Assembly: GCA_033032175.1 (NCBI GenBank)
Contig: CM065307.1
Coordinates: 4,216,001-4,280,000, forward strand
Direction: 5' to 3'
Length of the DNA: 64,000 nt
Source of the DNA: Saturnia japonica
Taxonomy: Eukaryota > Arthropoda > Insecta > Lepidoptera > Saturniidae
How positions within the stretch are numbered: the first letter of the stretch is position 1; the number at the start of each line of letters is the position of its first letter. Positions 1 through 9,904 of this stretch are shown here, in pieces. The notes under the pieces are model-generated. The model was given only the letters and a program-made list of their open reading frames with translations, was not told where the DNA came from and made no database searches. The translations under genes and the position numbers were made by a program.

Positions 1-394
1 TTTTTTTGAGAAAAATTGGGGGGAAAAAATACATCGAGTTTTAAATTTTGAGGTGTAAAGTTCTATAAAAAATATACTTTCGTAAACGTTTATTGTTCGA
101 AAAACCGACACCAATTTAAAAAAAATAAAAAATTAAAACTCATCGTAACCTTGCAACTTGTAGACTTGTAAGTTCTGTTGTATTTTTACAATATTATTCC
201 AGTATACATTTTGAGATAATTTCATTAAAACGTCCAAAAAGGTAAAGGCAAATGATCGTGGAGGTCGTGACCAAGATTGATAAAGCTTGTTTAAAAAAAT
301 ATATAGATTCCATTATATTTGATAGGTGGATAATAATATTTAAATGCTTAATGGTATAGTATTGAAAGTAAATAATTGGTTTGTTATTTTTTAG

Positions 395-455
395 GAAACT
401 ACGATCTCTCTATGGATGTATTTGGCCTGAATGTATTCGGTAATGGTGATGCTAA
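395..455 (+). CDS. takeout-like gene, first visible exon
   Basis: The exon lies between a T-rich tract ending in ttag and a strong donor gtaagt at 456. It reads two bases of a split codon (probably Gly), then NYDLSMDVFGLNVFGNGDA, then AA of a split Lys/Asn codon. This corresponds to the family's 'G.Y.l....l.i.G.G' segment. Upstream exons are not in the window; 1-394 shows no other convincing exon. Confidence 0.7.
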
Positions 456-3400
456 GTAAGTAATCTTCAGATTTAATGTTTTTTCTGTTGTATCAAAAAT
501 ATATTTTAAAAAATTGCTATTTTTCCCCACTGCAAAATAGGATGGATATGTTTTACGAGCGTATGTATGTACCTAGGTTGTTCAAAAATATTGTTTTTTA
601 GTTTCTATTCTCAATGGAACATAATTTCTAAGTATGCGTATATCGTTTGGTCCTACTTAAGTTTTGGGGTATCACTTTACTGAATAACCAGAAAAGTAAC
701 TGTAATTTTTACAATACAGCCTAAATATGTACCATTGGTTGAAGAAGGCATTATACCCGCCACATATAATTTACTCAATGCCCCAAAATGTTCTTGATAA
801 CTTATTGGATAGTCAAGACAAAGGGATTTGCAGTATATTCATACTCTTAGATTTCTCACGCGCATTCGAATGTATAAATACACATTTACTTTTATCAAAG
901 CTCGTATATATTCTATGGATTCGATGTTTCTTCTGTAAATTGGTTTCGAAGTTATCTATCCAATGGATATCACTATGTTAAGATAATTTTACTACATGGG
1001 TCTACGGTTCAGTTCTCTTCTGAGCCTGTTACTCGAGGGGTACCTCAAGGATCTATCTTAGGTCTTATTCTATTTATATTGAACTGTGCAGATAATATTG
1101 CAAGTAACATCTCTTATGCGGATGATCTGCCGTTGTACCTGCCATTTCTTCCATCTAATCTAACCGACTTTGTAAAAAAAACTACGATTTAGTAAACATA
1201 TCTCATTGGTTTACATCTAATACAATCTTATCAACCCTAAAATATCGAAATATATGGTAAATGGTAGTAAACGAAATATTATAAGGCTTAGTAGTGTGGT
1301 CTAATATCACACTACTAATTATGTATATATAATTATGATATACTAGAAAATGGCGAAACTATTGAGCGAGTTAGTGAAGCTAAAAACCTCGGTTTAATTC
1401 ATTATAGTAAGCTACATTTGCTACATAAGCTATTTTTCAAGAGTATTTATAGATGACACAGTAGGGTTTAGTTTAAATTATAATGAAGAAATTGATTTGA
1501 TATTTGTTGTCACATTTAAATATATTTTCTGTAAGCACTTATATTAATAATTTAAGGCTGGACTTTATCATTATTTTCAAAAGATTTTACCTAGATTTTA
1601 ACGTTATTTTTAAATTTTTAAAATATTTAAAAATATCTATTTGTTCTAAATTTTGTACGATAGATGAGATGGTTTGGTGTTTGCGCTATCAATATTTTAT
1701 TAAATAACACTGAACAGACATACAATAAAGCATTATTATTCACTGGATATTAACGGCTCATAAAAATAAAGTTATTAAACAAAATTAGCTTTTCGTAAAG
1801 TGAGGTTAACATTTCAAATGATTTTAGTAGGATATTCTCAAAGCTTATATTGTTCAAATACCGTAAAGTGAGATTGAGTGGAGAGGAGATTTTTATTTAG
1901 TCGTTGTTTTTCATACATGAAATATACCCGCGGATAAGTTGCGGGTACGTGTAGTATTTACTAAAAGTTATTAGCTGTGTCCCATGGTTTCACTCATGTT
2001 AATTTTATTCGAGCAACTCTTCACTGCATTCATGTAAGCCTGTAGGGTATCATTGTTTTCATTATCCGTACTTACCTATAGCTTGCCAGATTGCTCAACG
2101 TTCATGGTTATTACTCTACTTCTTCGAGTTGTAGTGTGAAATTATATAGTTTATAACCTTAATCAATAAATATACTATAATATACAAAAAGATTATTAAA
2201 ATCTGATTTATACTTCCTGTGATTAACGTGTTTAAACAAACAAAACATAAATCTCTTAAGCTTTATAAATGTAGTATAGATTAACATATTACAGATATCC
2301 CGTGATTGATAAACTATTAAGAAAATTGAAAATTGTACGAACTTGGAAATGACACAATTACCTACACCAAAAATGGTACATTCATGGGCCGACCTCAAAA
2401 TTTATAGGAAATGAGACACGGTAGAAGAAGAAGAAGATTTAAAAATAGAAATTTATGTTTTTAGACTCGATGTCGTGCGACCAAGGATCAAAGCGAATGC
2501 GTTGCTTGGAATCAGATTAGTCGGTGGTATCTTCTTGAATATTATTGACCTTGACCTCGCCTTCAGTCTAGAAGATTTCAGAGTGAGTTTTAAAATTAAC
2601 ATTATAATTATGAGACTTGTATTGTATTGACACGCCTCGTGGCGTAGTGGTATTAAACGCAACTATTGAGCCGAAAGGTCGCGGGTTCGATCCCCGCCCA
2701 TGACTGACTTTTTTATGATGAGCATAAATGTTACCAAATTACAAGCTTTGATTATTTTGGAATTAAATGGCCGTGTGTGAAATTCTGCCCTTATATTTAA
2801 TTTCTTATGTTACATAATTTGTATTTCACTTTGTACTTTTTCTAATTAACGTTATAGTTACCTTTTTTTAATTGTGCGCCTTTATCTAAAGTAGCATCTG
2901 TTGATAAGCTATGATGTGGTTCGCAGCCTCAGGAACATGTTATTTTGTGTTTGATGATATTTTTTAAAGTAAGAAGACCCGTAATCGGCAATATATTTAT
3001 ATAATATGTTTTAATAGAAAACTATTGCTGTCGCACTATGCCCGAACAACTGAATAGAGCGCGACAAAGACAACTGTAGCTTAGAATGATTATATTTATG
3101 GAAAAAAAAAACGAAATCATGGTAACATCTTCCACTCTTACCTTGACCAAAACTGGGTCGATTAAAAAAATTCAAGAATAATCTAAGAAGGACTTTAGCT
3201 ATGCCTATATGATATTGATTGAAAAAGTTTAATGAAGATTAATGATATTTATTTTCTGGATGACTAGCAACAGCACTACAACTGGACAAGTTATAGAAGC
3301 TAATTTATGAAAAAAGTGTAAAATGGCGGTAGTAGTTGTAGATTGAATGGTATAAAAATATTTGGTCTAGTAATAACCAGGGATAAAACAGAAAAAGGAA

Positions 3401-5322
3401 TAGGTCTGTATAGAAAAAAAAAAAATGTGTGTGTGTACCAGAGTACACAGGTAAGAAGTGAAACTTCTTTACGACATATCATTTTGCTACTATTTGCAAC
3501 TTCACGAAAATGGGGTAGATAAGGCTTAAGCCTTAAGAAAAACAATTTTTTCCGTATTAAATTAAAGCTATTTTATTATTATAGACATGCATACAATTAT
3601 TGAGTAATTTATTTTATCATTGTTCTTATTATAATATCATTGCTATTTATTTATTGTATTATATTTACAAGTTATGAATAAATAATTGGAATTATCTTTT
3701 CAAAGTAATACAATTATATGACGACAGTTAATCTTGTAGAAATGCATTGAATTTATAAAATTAAAAATGAATAAATAAATCATTAAAAACGAATAATTAA
3801 AAAAGATGTACGTATACATATTTTTATTTTCTAATCGTGTTTTGTTTTATTTTTAAATTATTATTTAATTTATATTTTTTATTGTTTTTAGAATTAATAA
3901 TGTTCACTAGATTTACAGTCATATTTATTAATACTTGCTAATTTTAACAGATATATATACATTCACTGATACTTACAATCAAAAAGTGAGGTTAACCTCA
4001 AATAAATATTAAAATCATGCTCATACGTGTTGAATTTATAAAACGAAATATATAATCACTCTCACTTTTCTTGTAAATTCACTTAAATTTGAATAAGTTT
4101 TTTATTTTATCACTTTCAAATTAATATATTGTTATTCTTATTTCAAACCAAACTTCAAAACTAATATATTGTTGTTATTATTATAATATATTACATTATA
4201 TTCTTTACGTCACTATACTAAACTTTGGTTCAAAAAGCAACATGGCGCGTAACCGAAAAACGTGACGATTGCTACAAAATTTCTCCCATACGTCGATAAA
4301 GAAGTTTCACTTCAAAAACGCATCTGCATTTCTATTTGAGAAATGTAGTGTGACAGATGAGTTCTAGATGATCACCAACAACCATGGCTTCGTAATATGT
4401 GATGGAATTATGAGCGTAAACTAAATATAATATGCGCCTGCTAAATCATTAAAGCAATGAATTGAGTCCCGCCTTTGCAATTTAAAAACGTTACTTTCTT
4501 CTTGTCATTATAAGTCACAATGTGCTCCGGTGTATTCTTGTAATAATATAATAATAAAACCTTAAAGTGCAGTCAAGTCTCTTTATTTTATAGATATGTT
4601 TTCCTTTAATAAAAACTCCACCGAAATTTTCACAGGCAATTTTACTTGAACTTTAATCATTGGTATTTTGTGGTATATCTTTCAGCCTCAAATAACTGGG
4701 CTTTTTGACGATCAAGGAGTCAGCGATTTTGTTGCATTATTCCTTCAAAATTTGGTGATGGAGCTCTGGGAATTCTACGAGGTGAGAATATTATTTAGAC
4801 GTTATTTTAGACGTTAGGATTGATCTGGCTTAACTTTATGCATATTTTGCACATAGTCTAATGCCTTATGACTTATATCATTAAAACAGTATACTATAAC
4901 ATTATGTGTAAATAATAAAAAGCAAAATTAGCATCAGTGTCATGTCGTTGGTAACGGAAGTCACAAAACGGTGTTGTTTCCAAATGTAAATTTCCGGATA
5001 ACATAAATTTCGCACTCCATTGTATTTTTAGGTCGTTTTATGATAACAATATCTGGGCGACCAAGATGTGCTTGGTGTCTAAAGTCTAACTAAAGTTTAT
5101 AATGCCGCACTTTCGACACATAATGCGCACGTGGCTCTCGACTTTACCCTTTAACTAAACGAGCCAATAGCCAATACTAAACCAATTTAAATAATTTTTT
5201 TCGTAAATTGATATTAAAATGACATTTTTCAGGTGGAAATAAACGAGTTCCTGAGCGAGACTGTACAAGAAGTGGCGAACGAATTTTTGTCAGATTTTAA
5301 CCTCGTCGATATTTTAGGATAA
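395..5322 (+). CDS. takeout / JHBP-like protein, 3' half of a split gene (4 exons)
   Basis: Four exons, 395-455, 2465-2582, 4686-4781 and 5233-5322, have canonical AG/GT borders. Their phases fit: exon 1 ends with two bases of a codon, exon 2 supplies the third and ends in phase 0, and exons 3 and 4 are phase 0. Together they give about 121 residues without a stop, ending at TAA 5320-5322. The pattern resembles the takeout/JHBP family (Pfam JHBP): a G-NYDL...G-NGDAK strand, an 'LFDD' segment (usual family form LFNG), then a long amphipathic helix containing QN...ELW, and a short hydrophobic C-terminus. Family members are about 240-250 residues, usually secreted, and carry hydrophobic ligands such as juvenile hormone; the N-terminal half and signal peptide would lie upstream of the window. 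I infer a functional gene from the intact frame and splice sites; a recent pseudogene cannot be excluded. The introns (2.0, 2.1 and 0.45 kb) contain several mobile-element relics. Confidence 0.75.
727..1420 (+). pseudogene. decayed non-LTR reverse transcriptase (Jockey/I-like)
   Basis: In shifting frames the strand reads the RT motifs in order: a motif A-like block 'ILLDFSRAFECI' (about 835-880), 'GVPQGSILG' (about 1035-1065), 'YADD' (about 1108-1120), then 'INP-KSKYMVNGSK' and, near 1350-1400, 'NGETIERVSEAKNLGL'. At least two frameshifts and several stops separate them. Order and spacing fit the RT of a Jockey- or I-type LINE. It lies in an intron of the takeout-like gene, in the same orientation, and is an old dead fragment. 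Confidence 0.7.
1449..1962 (+). mobile_element. Helitron-like non-autonomous copy, family A
   Basis: This segment is similar along its length to 48346-48832: both start with tatagatg, share a tttggtgtttgcgctatcaa stretch, and end in a degenerate GC-rich hairpin (acccgcgg...ttgcgggt) followed by a tag-like terminus. The hairpin plus CTAG-type end is the Helitron 3' signature. No coding capacity. Intronic in the takeout-like gene. Confidence 0.5.
1971..2281 (-). mobile_element. Helitron-like non-autonomous copy, minus orientation
   Basis: The left end, ttagctgtgtcccatgg, is the reverse complement of a lepidopteran Helitron 3' terminus (hairpin plus CTAGT, here degenerate). The right end contains gtgtttaaacaaacaaa and a degenerate reverse complement of the 5' start TCTATACTAATATTATAAA. 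Length about 310 bp. No ORF. Confidence 0.55.
2465..2582 (+). CDS. takeout-like gene, second visible exon
   Basis: The acceptor is tttttag (ends 2464) and the donor gtgagt (starts 2583). One base completes the split Lys codon. Thirty-nine codons follow, beginning LDVVRPRIKANALLG and ending FSLEDFR. Alternating hydrophobic residues fit the beta-strands of the JHBP fold. The phase matches both neighbouring exons, which is the main evidence for this exon. Confidence 0.72.
2632..2705 (+). repeat. tRNA-derived SINE head or tRNA relic
   Basis: An A-box match (TGGCGTAGTGG, 2640-2650) and a perfect B-box (GGTTCGATCCC, 2684-2694) have tRNA-like spacing. D and T stems can be drawn (GCG/CGC and GCGGG/CCCGC), but the acceptor ends do not pair. 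This favours a SINE promoter head or tRNA pseudogene over a working tRNA gene. It lies in intron 2 of the takeout-like gene. Confidence 0.55.
3456..4312. repeat. long-range inverted repeat, possible TIR element
   Basis: About 23 bases at 3456-3478 (AAGTGAAACTTCTTTACGAC...) recur in inverted orientation at 4289-4312 with few differences. The ~800 bases between are very AT-rich and contain no ORF. The right arm continues into sequence resembling a common lepidopteran repeat. No target-site duplication was established, so the outer limits are uncertain. Confidence 0.4.
4686..4781 (+). CDS. takeout-like gene, third visible exon
   Basis: The acceptor is tatctttcag and the donor gtgaga at 4782. 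Thirty-two codons run PQITGLFDDQGVSDFVALF through LQNLVMELWEFYE. 'GLFDD' and 'QN...ELW' correspond to the family's 'nLFnGdk' and 'NENW.el' positions at the start of the long C-terminal helix. Confidence 0.75.
5233..5322 (+). CDS. takeout-like gene, terminal exon
   Basis: The acceptor is tttttcag. Twenty-nine codons beginning VEINEFLSETVQEVANEFL and ending DILG are followed by TAA. The amphipathic helix and short hydrophobic C-terminus are typical of the family's last exon. The stop is followed within 80 bases by an AATAAA signal. Confidence 0.75.
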   Translation: MEINEFLSETVQEVANEFLSDFNLVDILG

Positions 5323-5396
5323 ATACTAAGATATTAGTGATAAATTAACAGATTATGTTGAAAACCATAATGATGTATGATTTCAAGCATTGATAA

Positions 5397-5402
5397 AATA
5401 AA
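5397..5402 (+). promoter_or_regulatory. polyadenylation signal AATAAA
   Basis: AATAAA lies 75 bases after the TAA of the takeout-like gene, in an A/T-rich 3' UTR. The position fits a normal cleavage and polyadenylation signal, though AATAAA is common by chance in such AT-rich DNA. Confidence 0.5.
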
Positions 5403-5910
5403 TAATTTTATACTAAATTGTTCCAATCTATAAAAGAAAAATATAATAAAATAATTGTTTACCTTCGTTTGAACCCTGTCCTATAGATTCTTTTAATTCA
5501 GGTGGTAACTATGGGCTCAGCGAAACAAATAATGCAATATCCTTACTCATCTCCATTCACAAAGAGTACAGCCCGTCATTGCAACCAATAAAACAAATAA
5601 GCAGCGACAGACATCATAGTAACCAGTATAGTTGTTAAGGATTATAGGAAATTTTGCAATACTTTATACCATATATATTCTATTATACAATTAAAAGCCT
5701 TCTTAGAATAACGTTTCAAAAGAATCTTACTGCATACAAAACAACAATTATGCAGATATATTTGTTGAACTGAACAATTTGATCTCAAAAATCTGCCTTT
5801 TGTTTAGGAATTCCAAATTCAGATTTAGAATTGTGTATCTGTGTTTCGAGTTTAGTGATTTATTTGTTTTCGCGAATTTTGATTTCTCTTTGACATCGTT
5901 CTTTATTCAA
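5403..5910. other. no recognisable gene
   Basis: This is AT-rich DNA downstream of the takeout-like gene. One ~60-codon open frame without a start (about 5453-5637) matches nothing I recognise. Confidence 0.5.
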
Positions 5911-6045
5911 AATGAAAAACTTAAAATATCGCGTTATTTAAGAATATGAGTTCCAACGCGGCTTCAGCTCTGCAGAAATAGATCGAAGGATTAATGATGT
6001 GTATGGGGAAGCTATCGTAAAAGAATATGAAATTGTTAATTGCAT
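5911..6045 (+). pseudogene. mariner transposase N-terminal relic
   Basis: Starting at ATG 5912 the frame reads MKNLKYRVI, a stop, then EYEFQRGFSSAEIDRRIND and VYGEAIVKEYEI. This matches the first helix-turn-helix of SETMAR-like mariner transposases (family pattern 'YEF.rG..aae..r.i..vyGe.....'). The rest of the transposase is absent: a T-run follows. It is a short dead fragment. Confidence 0.6.
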
Positions 6046-7061
6046 AATTTTTTTTTTTTGTTTTACTATTTTCCTATAAAACGGCATTTTCATATGTAAG
6101 GACCTAATAATTGTTATTCAGAGTAGGCATTTTATTTAATATTTTGTGTTATGCGCCATCTATGTAAAAGTTTCTAAACGAAGTGCCTTTGTAATTTAAA
6201 TGTAATCTCAGTAAAGATACTGAAAATTAAAAAAAAATTGTAGTCAATAGATGGCAGTTTACGACCGTGGCTGTCCAGCCAGTGTGTCCTCATTCTTACA
6301 ACATTGGCTCCTTCGAACATTACGTGAAGAGATATTTGAGCAGGACAGCATTAAAACGACGTCTGGTGATGGTGATATAGATCTCTCGATGGTCACCGTT
6401 GTTTTATCATAGCACTGTTATTCCCATTAAGTAACGACAATGCCCTCACTTTGTCGTGCTACGATAAAAAAAAAACTTAAGTTAATCTTCTTCCTAACTT
6501 TGCAAGTTAGCTAGTTCATTACTGCCATTATCAAATTAATATATGGTGTTCTGTCCTATGATGATTCCAATATGGTGGCATTGGTGGCTTCCTTGTGTGA
6601 CTTTCTAGGGAGTTTTTGTGGCATCTCGAAATTCATAGTCCTTGTTATTATTTCCAATCAACTCCAATTGTGCGCAATACCCAAAGTTTATTATGCAAAA
6701 TGTCACCTGTATTATACATATATATATTACGGTGAAACAATACAAATATATGATTAAAAATAAAAACTACTACATGACAGTTTGAGATCCCGTCAAAAAC
6801 TTCAAAAGTAAAGTTATTGAAGTTACGAGTGTCATTGAAGTTGATCTGTTGAAATAACAAAACCAGTTGCTTCTAATGAAACATATTTCAAACGGTATCA
6901 ACTACAAAGCACCTAACTACGTTTGCTGTAAAAACATTCGAAATATAAGCTGAACGTTGCCTTGGTCGTAATACTTTAAGTATTCTAACTTCATTAGGAA
7001 GGAAAAGAGCTCGACTTAATTAAATCTTGGGGAATCTGTGTTTGCACGAACTTTATTGGCA
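6046..7061. other. unclassified intergenic DNA
   Basis: No gene is supported. Two short ORFs (60-70 codons, one on each strand at 6572-6860) overlap each other and resemble nothing known. The stretch around 6285-6345 (aacattggctccttcg) has an LTR-element flavour but cannot be assigned. Confidence 0.4.
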
Positions 7062-8630
7062 GGGTGTGCCTACTTCATGGGCTACGACTGGGTGCTCCGC
7101 GTAGCGCTCCCTTCGGGGTTGCGAGTGCTATGCTACGCGGACGACACCCTAGTCGTGGCCCGGGGGGGAAGATTTGAGGAGGTGGCGCGCCTGGCCACAG
7201 AGGGCGTTGCACTTGTGGTCGGGCGCATAAAGGCGTTGGGTCTCAGGGTGGCGGCCGAGAAGACCGAGGCCATTCTATTTCATGGGCCTCGGTGTGGGCC
7301 GCCTCCTGGGGCTCACATATATGTAGAGAATGTTAGGGTCCGGGTTGGGGCCCAGATAAAATATCTGGGCCTCACCCTGGACGGGCGATGGCGGTTCGAG
7401 TCCCACTTCAAGGGACTCGAACCGCGGATAGTGGGGGCGGCGGCAGCTCTCGGACGGCTTCTTCCGAACTCGGGAGGGCCGGGCGCGAGCTGCCGCCGTC
7501 TGTTTGCGGGGGTGGTGAGGAGCATGGCCGTCTACGGGGCACCGATCTGGGTAGATGCTCTCAGCGCCACGAACAGACGCGTGCTGCGTTCTACGCAGCG
7601 TATCGTGGCGCTGAGAGCCATTCGCGGATACCGATCGGTGTCCGCGGGGGCGGCCTGCGTCCTTGCCGGCTCCCCGCCGTGGGAGTTGGAGGCGGAGGTG
7701 CTCGCCGCCGTGTACAGGTTCACGGCGGCGGGGAGAGAGTTAGGGGAGCCTCCAGCTCCCACAGAGGTAGACCGGGTCCGGAGGGAGGCCCGGGAGGATG
7801 TTTTTAAGAGGTGGGAGGAGGACCTGGCGGACGCGCGCTATGGACATTATACCATAGATGCTGTCCGCCCGGTCCTCCGGGAATGGAGCAACAGGGAGCG
7901 TGGCTCCCTGAACTTTAGACTTGTGCAGGTGCTATCCGGACATGGTTGCTTCGGATGGTACCTGCACAAGATTGCAAGGAGGGAGTCAAACACTACGTGC
8001 CACGAGTGCGGGGCTGTAGAAGACACGGCGCAGCACACTCTGTCTGAGTGTGCTGCGTGGGTGGAGCAGCGCCGCACTCTGGCCGTAGCTGTTGGGGGAG
8101 ATCTCTCGCTGCCGAGTGTGGTAAAAGCCATGCTCGGCAGCGAGCAAGCATGGACGGCGATGGCCTCCTTCTGCGAGGACGTCATCTCGCAGAAGGAGGC
8201 TGCGGAGAGGGTTCGCGAGAGGGATCCCCTGAGCGGCCCTCTCCGCCAAAGAAGAACGGGTGGTAGGAGGAGGCGGTTTATCCGTCAACTCCCGCCACCC
8301 TAGCCGAACCAGAGGAGACGGGACGGGGGGGGCCCGTCTCCTCATTGCACTGGTTCGGCAGGAGGAGGAGACGGCTATCGGGTGTACATAGCTGTCTCCT
8401 AATTAGGCCGGGGCCCGGTTAGCCGGGCCGGCCCCCGGGGCGGCGCGGCAGAATGCCAGCGCAGTACCCGCGTCGCCCCATTATGGGGCGGCTGTACACC
8501 GCGGAGTTTTTTAGTGAGTAGGACTCTCACATAACCACTCGACCCCCCAATTCGAGTGTGTACCCATGACGGGTTTTCCACTCCGCGTTAACAAAAAAAA
8601 AAAAAAAAAAAAAAAAGGGTGTGCCTACTT
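7062..8630 (+). mobile_element. R1-clade non-LTR retrotransposon, 5'-truncated copy 1
   Basis: The element body is 7076-8616, flanked by an exact 14-bp direct repeat, GGGTGTGCCTACTT, at 7062-7075 and 8617-8630. It ends in a poly-A of about 24 (8593-8616). It is far richer in GC than its surroundings. The 3' UTR (8304-8592) holds a hairpin with arms GAGGAGACGGG/CCCGTCTCCTC at about 8311-8342. A second copy of the same family, with the same 3' terminus (ccactcc-cgttaac-An), lies inverted at 50984-52410. A 14-bp duplication is typical of R1-type endonuclease cleavage. Confidence 0.85.
7076..8303 (+). CDS. R1-clade ORF2 C-terminal part (RT thumb and zinc knuckle)
   Basis: An open frame runs without interruption from the truncation point to TAG at 8301-8303, about 408 codons. 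It begins inside the RT palm, reads the catalytic CYADD at 7131-7145, then 'KYLGLTLDG' (motif E region), a long thumb/connection, and a C-terminal knuckle of form C-x2-C-x8-H-x4-C ('CHECGAVEDTAQHTLSEC', about 8000-8053). It ends in an Arg/Pro-rich tail. The endonuclease and RT motifs 0 to B are lost by 5' truncation, so the copy cannot move by itself. The lack of stops suggests recent insertion. The in-frame ATG at 7038 belongs to the flank, not to the element. Confidence 0.8.
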
Positions 8631-8810
8631 AATGCGAGAGAATTTGTTCTAGAATTCCTACCACATTTAATTGGTTATCTCTGAGCTTTTGAATATTTGT
8701 TCTCGCATTTTGTTTCTGTTCTCACTAATCCTGAACAAAATATCGAGTTACTTGGCTTTTAAGAAACCGGAAAAGTATTGGGAAATCTTTGAATATTAAT
8801 TTAATGTCTC

Positions 8811-9205
8811 ACTAGCTTTGCCCGTGGTTGCGCTCACGTGGATTACAGAATGCCGTCGTTCAGGTATACGCGCGAATCGTGCTACACCCGCGGCCGGTTA
8901 TTTAAAAAATAAAAATACTTATTATGGGTGATACTTGGAAGATAAGTATACGCTCTCGCTGATTTTTTTGTAGGTCTATTTAATATCTACAATTACGTAT
9001 AACATTAATTTGATATATCTCTTAAGGCTTACTCATCGTAAGCCATTTCAGCGCCCGAATTGATCCACCATGACCAGTTTTTGTGGAACCCTAAATCTTA
9101 TGATAACCCTAATTATTACCCTTATTCCTTATAATATCACCTATCTACCAGTGAAAGTCCCGTCAAAATCAGTCCTACCGTTACAGAGATTTATAGACAT
9201 ATTTT
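8811..9205 (-). mobile_element. Helitron-like non-autonomous copy, family B, minus orientation
   Basis: It starts actagctttgcccgtgg-ttgcgctcacgtgg, the reverse complement of a hairpin plus CTAGT terminus. It ends in the 'gaaagtcccgtcaaaatc...cgttacagagat' block shared with the copies at 33289, 39148 and 42515. No ORF. Confidence 0.55.
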
Positions 9206-9785
9206 AAATTTGTTAAAAAATTGGTTAAAGGAGCGTATATACATTCATCTGCATTTAGTAAATAGCTGTTATTTTGACGTTACAAAGAGACAATTCAGTT
9301 TTATTTATTTGTATAGATATGCCTTCTCAGGGCCTAAATTTAAAAATATATTTTTGATTTTGATTTTAAAGTGTGTGGTTAAGCAACAGAAAGTACTCTA
9401 CGAGATATTCAAAATTGGCCCTCAGGGGTATCAGTTTTTGAATTCAAGATTGCATTCTTATTTCAAGATTTTACGAACGTAAAATATTCACTTGGTTTTA
9501 ACTTTGATGACTCTCGAACTTTTTTTATGTTCTGATGATTCTTAAAAAAGTAATTTATATGTTGAATCGTCTGTAATAAGGTTGTCGAGTTCAAGACGAT
9601 ACCCTTAGGGAGTTATAAGTCGTTGAGGATGGCGTGTAGCAAGGTTTCTTGTTTCCCCGGAGCACTACTATTCATACGGTTAAAATGTGTTTCGTATTTT
9701 TATTGTTGATTATATTTAGACGTATTACTTTTAGAAATTCACCCGTATTCTATTAATGCACAAGCAGCATAAAGTCTCATCATAA
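9206..9785. other. no recognisable feature
   Basis: AT-rich DNA. The 90-codon ORF at 9210-9482 is low-complexity in composition and I see no domain in it. Confidence 0.4.
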
Positions 9786-9864
9786 CATCTTTACACTTCT
9801 ATTCAAGGGCTAGAGCCCTTATACAGGACTGGGATGTTGTACGAGGAATACAAGTGTAAAGATG
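9786..9864. repeat. small nested hairpin
   Basis: 19-base arms (CATCTTTACACTTCTATTC at 9786-9804, its near-perfect complement at 9846-9864, one mismatch) enclose a second perfect stem, AAGGGCT-AG-AGCCCTT (9805-9820). Weaker pairing continues outward (agcagcat.../...atgctgc). It is probably a small foldback MITE. Confidence 0.6.
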
Positions 9865-9904
9865 ATATGCTGCGGCTTTATTATGCCTTTAAGTCTCAGA
9901 CTAA

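Noticed and set aside
2632..2705. Functional tRNA gene
   Set aside because: A and B boxes are good and D and T arms can be drawn, but the acceptor ends do not pair and no clean anticodon arm forms.
5453..5637. ~60-codon open frame after the takeout-like gene, with a cag|gt inside
   Set aside because: No start codon, no consistent splice partner and no recognisable motif.
7038..7075. ATG at 7038 as the start of the 421-codon R1 reading frame
   Set aside because: It lies in the flank, upstream of the 14-bp target duplication; the element begins at 7076, so the Met-led start is a chance fusion.
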